Shown piece by piece: positions 62,450 to 64,000 of a stretch of DNA of 64,000 nucleotides; within the stretch, counting starts at the first letter, position 1; each line of letters begins with the position of its first letter. A program made the position numbers and the translations under genes. The notes below the pieces were generated by a model. The model worked only from the letters and a program-made list of their open reading frames with translations, ran no database searches and was not told the origin of the DNA. The DNA comes from Dyadobacter chenhuakuii (GTDB taxonomy: Bacteria > Bacteroidota > Bacteroidia > Cytophagales > Spirosomataceae), in the NCBI RefSeq assembly GCF_023821985.2, contig NZ_CP098805.1, positions 4,956,501-5,020,500 of the forward strand. The letters are read 5' to 3'.

Positions 62450-63154
62450 ATGGCAGCAAAATTGAGGGAACTTCCGAATGCAGGAGAGCCGAATATGGCC
62501 GAGCCGGCAGCGGCACGGGAAATTACATCCGATAAGATCATTGAATTATATATGCACGATTGCCTGGAACAGAATAAAAAGCCGGAGTCGGTTTACCTGT
62601 TCTGCAAGCGGCATGGCATTGTCGAGAAGGAATTTTACAAACATTTCTCTTCAATCGAAGCAATTGAAAAAAGCGTTTTTGTGAGCTTTCACAGACTGGC
62701 CGTTAACCTCATGAGACAAAGTGGCGATATGCCGTCGCTTGGTTTTCGGGATAAGCTTTTAACTTACTATTTTACTTATTTTGAGATACTTACGGCAAAC
62801 AGAAGTTATGTTGTATTTGATCTCAAAAGTGAAAAGAACCGTTTGGCTGGATTAATGAAGTTGAAAGATTTCAGGAGTCAGTTTAAATCGTTCGTTAATG
62901 AAATCAGCGAAGGTTATCTGAAATCCAAAAGCGAGCGGATCCGCAAGGCGCAACAGGATGCATTGGAAGAAGGTGCGTGGATACAGTTTATGGTAACCCT
63001 CAAATTCTGGCTGGATGACGAGTCTATCGGCTTTGAAAAAACAGACCTTTTCATCGAAAAATCAATCCGCGCGACATTCGATCTGATCGACATTACGCCG
63101 CTGGAAAGCGTTATCGATTTTGGTAAATTTCTCATCAAAGAAAAGTTAAAGTAG
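62450..63154 (+). CDS. TetR-like transcriptional regulator
   Basis: 234 residues from ATG 62450 (GTG 62408 is an alternative). After a 28-residue leader, the N-terminal HTH region (about 30-80) shows SDKIIELYM, SVYLFCKRHGIVEKEFYKHFSSIEAIEKSVF, a TetR-type helix-turn-helix in divergent form. The all-helical C-terminal part should bind a ligand. It lies 2 bases before the AarF kinase gene, a pairing seen in many Bacteroidota, and probably regulates that operon. Confidence 0.85.
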   Translation: MAAKLRELPNAGEPNMAEPAAAREITSDKIIELYMHDCLEQNKKPESVYLFCKRHGIVEKEFYKHFSSIEAIEKSVFVSFHRLAVNLMRQSGDMPSLGFRDKLLTYYFTYFEILTANRSYVVFDLKSEKNRLAGLMKLKDFRSQFKSFVNEISEGYLKSKSERIRKAQQDALEEGAWIQFMVTLKFWLDDESIGFEKTDLFIEKSIRATFDLIDITPLESVIDFGKFLIKEKLK

Positions 63155-63156
63155 GA

Positions 63157-64000
63157 ATGGAAACAATTGACAGCATCCCTACTTCGAAAATTCAGCGTGC
63201 AACCAGATTGATTTCGACCGGTGTAAAAATCGGGGGTAACTATTTAAAATATTACGGTGAGAAAATCACCAATCCTGAATCGGCGCGGGATAACTTGAAT
63301 ACAAACAACGCTGAGGATATTTACGACGGACTTAAGAACCTGAAAGGCAGTGCCCTAAAAGTGGCGCAAATGCTGAGTATGGAGAAAAACTTCCTTCCGC
63401 AAGCTTATGTGGAGAAATTTTCTTTGTCCCAATTCTCCGTTCCGCCGTTGTCGGCTCCGCTGGTTGTGAAGACATTCAGAAAGTATTTCGGCAAATCGCC
63501 GCTTGATCTTTTTGATTCCTTTGACGCTAATGCGATCAATGCTGCGAGCATTGGCCAGGTGCATAAAGCGACGAAAGACGGCAAGGATCTGGCTGTGAAA
63601 ATCCAGTATCCGGGTGTTGCGGAGAGCATTTCTTCGGACCTGGCGATGGTGAAACCGATTGCGATGAGCATGTTCAACATTCAGGCGAAGGATTCTGATA
63701 AATATTTCAAGGAGGTGGAGACCAAGCTGACGGAGGAAACCAATTATTATCTTGAAATAGCCCAAAGCACGGAAATTGCCGAGGCCTGCGCACACATTCC
63801 TAACCTGCGTTTCCCAAAATATTATCCGGAATTATCCTGCGAAAGGGTGATTTCAATGGATTGGATGACGGGCAAGCATTTGTCGGAATTCACGAAAACG
63901 AATACGGACCAGAATCTGGCCAACAAGATCGGGCAGGCGCTTTGGGATTTTTATATGTTCCAGGTGCATCAGTTGCGAAAAGTGCATGCCGATCCTCATC
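63157..64000 (+). CDS. AarF/UbiB (ABC1) family kinase-like protein (partial, C-terminus outside window)
   Basis: 281 codons are visible; the 3' end lies beyond the window. The KxGQ region is LKGSALKVAQMLSM (Ala in place of Gly, as in part of the family), the Ala-rich nucleotide loop is NAASIGQVHKA, the Lys is in LAVKIQYPG, and the last residues HADPH begin the catalytic-loop HxDPHPGN motif. UbiB/COQ8 proteins are membrane-associated atypical kinases or ATPases that support isoprenoid-quinone synthesis; Bacteroidota make menaquinone, so the exact role here is uncertain. Two bases separate it from the TetR-like gene. Confidence 0.93.
   Translation, partial: METIDSIPTSKIQRATRLISTGVKIGGNYLKYYGEKITNPESARDNLNTNNAEDIYDGLKNLKGSALKVAQMLSMEKNFLPQAYVEKFSLSQFSVPPLSAPLVVKTFRKYFGKSPLDLFDSFDANAINAASIGQVHKATKDGKDLAVKIQYPGVAESISSDLAMVKPIAMSMFNIQAKDSDKYFKEVETKLTEETNYYLEIAQSTEIAEACAHIPNLRFPKYYPELSCERVISMDWMTGKHLSEFTKTNTDQNLANKIGQALWDFYMFQVHQLRKVHADPH

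Noticed and set aside
1..64000. CRISPR arrays, insertion sequences, prophage or integrative element
   Set aside because: No regularly spaced repeats, transposase, integrase or phage structural genes were seen; the single tRNA gene has no repeated 3' end nearby to suggest an attachment site.

Overview
The window is chromosomal DNA of a member of the Bacteroidota, most likely order Cytophagales and close to Dyadobacter (Spirosomataceae). The evidence is an ECF sigma/FecR/SusC/SusD locus, a protein with a type IX secretion sorting tail, a Reg_prop-type histidine kinase paired with a LytTR regulator, the ligase-associated DNA repair cassette, and promoters of the Bacteroidota TTG-N19/20-TAnnTTTG class. 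The genus is an inference from gene content. I see no insertion sequence, prophage, CRISPR array or rRNA. Most of the window reads as ordinary host chromosome with dense short operons.

Layout. 0-4.4 kb: an OmpA-like barrel gene cut by the window edge, queuine tRNA-ribosyltransferase (tgt), a membrane glycosyltransferase overlapping rsmG, a small PH-like protein, then tRNA-Asn with a good promoter and terminator. 4.8-17.2 kb: a TonB-dependent uptake locus (ECF sigma, FecR anti-sigma, SusC, SusD) continuing into a 1299-residue secreted multidomain oxidoreductase-like protein with a C-terminal type 1 copper domain, a secreted esterase and an EthD-like protein. 17.3-19.5 kb: a GT92 glycosyltransferase converging on a polytopic membrane protein. 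19.7-28.3 kb: a giant periplasmic-propeller histidine kinase with its LytTR regulator, divergent from a three-gene operon of two tandem exported amidohydrolases and a sorbosone-dehydrogenase-like protein with a cytochrome c domain.

28.3-35.9 kb: a T9SS-exported protein, a tightly packed SnoaL/GNAT/nitrilase trio and an iron/cobalamin-type ABC importer, all on the minus strand. 36.0-42.1 kb: the four-gene DNA repair cassette (exonuclease, ATP-dependent ligase, Lhr-like helicase, PdeM phosphoesterase). 42.1-43.0 kb: small genes of unknown function with a short direct repeat. 43.0-46.8 kb: a lipoprotein esterase and a Tat-exported two-subunit molybdenum hydroxylase. 46.8-51.7 kb: a FIST-domain sensor followed by a PAS histidine kinase, a lone receiver and a hybrid kinase. 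51.8-57.1 kb: dGTPase, a DUF3500 protein, an RluE-like pseudouridine synthase, YccF, a PIG3-type quinone oxidoreductase and a hydrolase. 57.3-60.9 kb: a BtuB-like TonB receptor divergent from a MocR (GntR/aminotransferase) regulator. 61.0-64.0 kb: a flavin alditol-oxidase-like enzyme and a TetR/AarF-kinase pair, the last cut by the window end.

The best candidates for something under-described are the FIST-led signalling operon, the MocR regulator paired with a TonB receptor, the copper-domain fusion protein, the zinc-ligand-less Tgt, and two intrinsic terminators that have no close upstream gene on their strand. None of these is proven novel from sequence alone.
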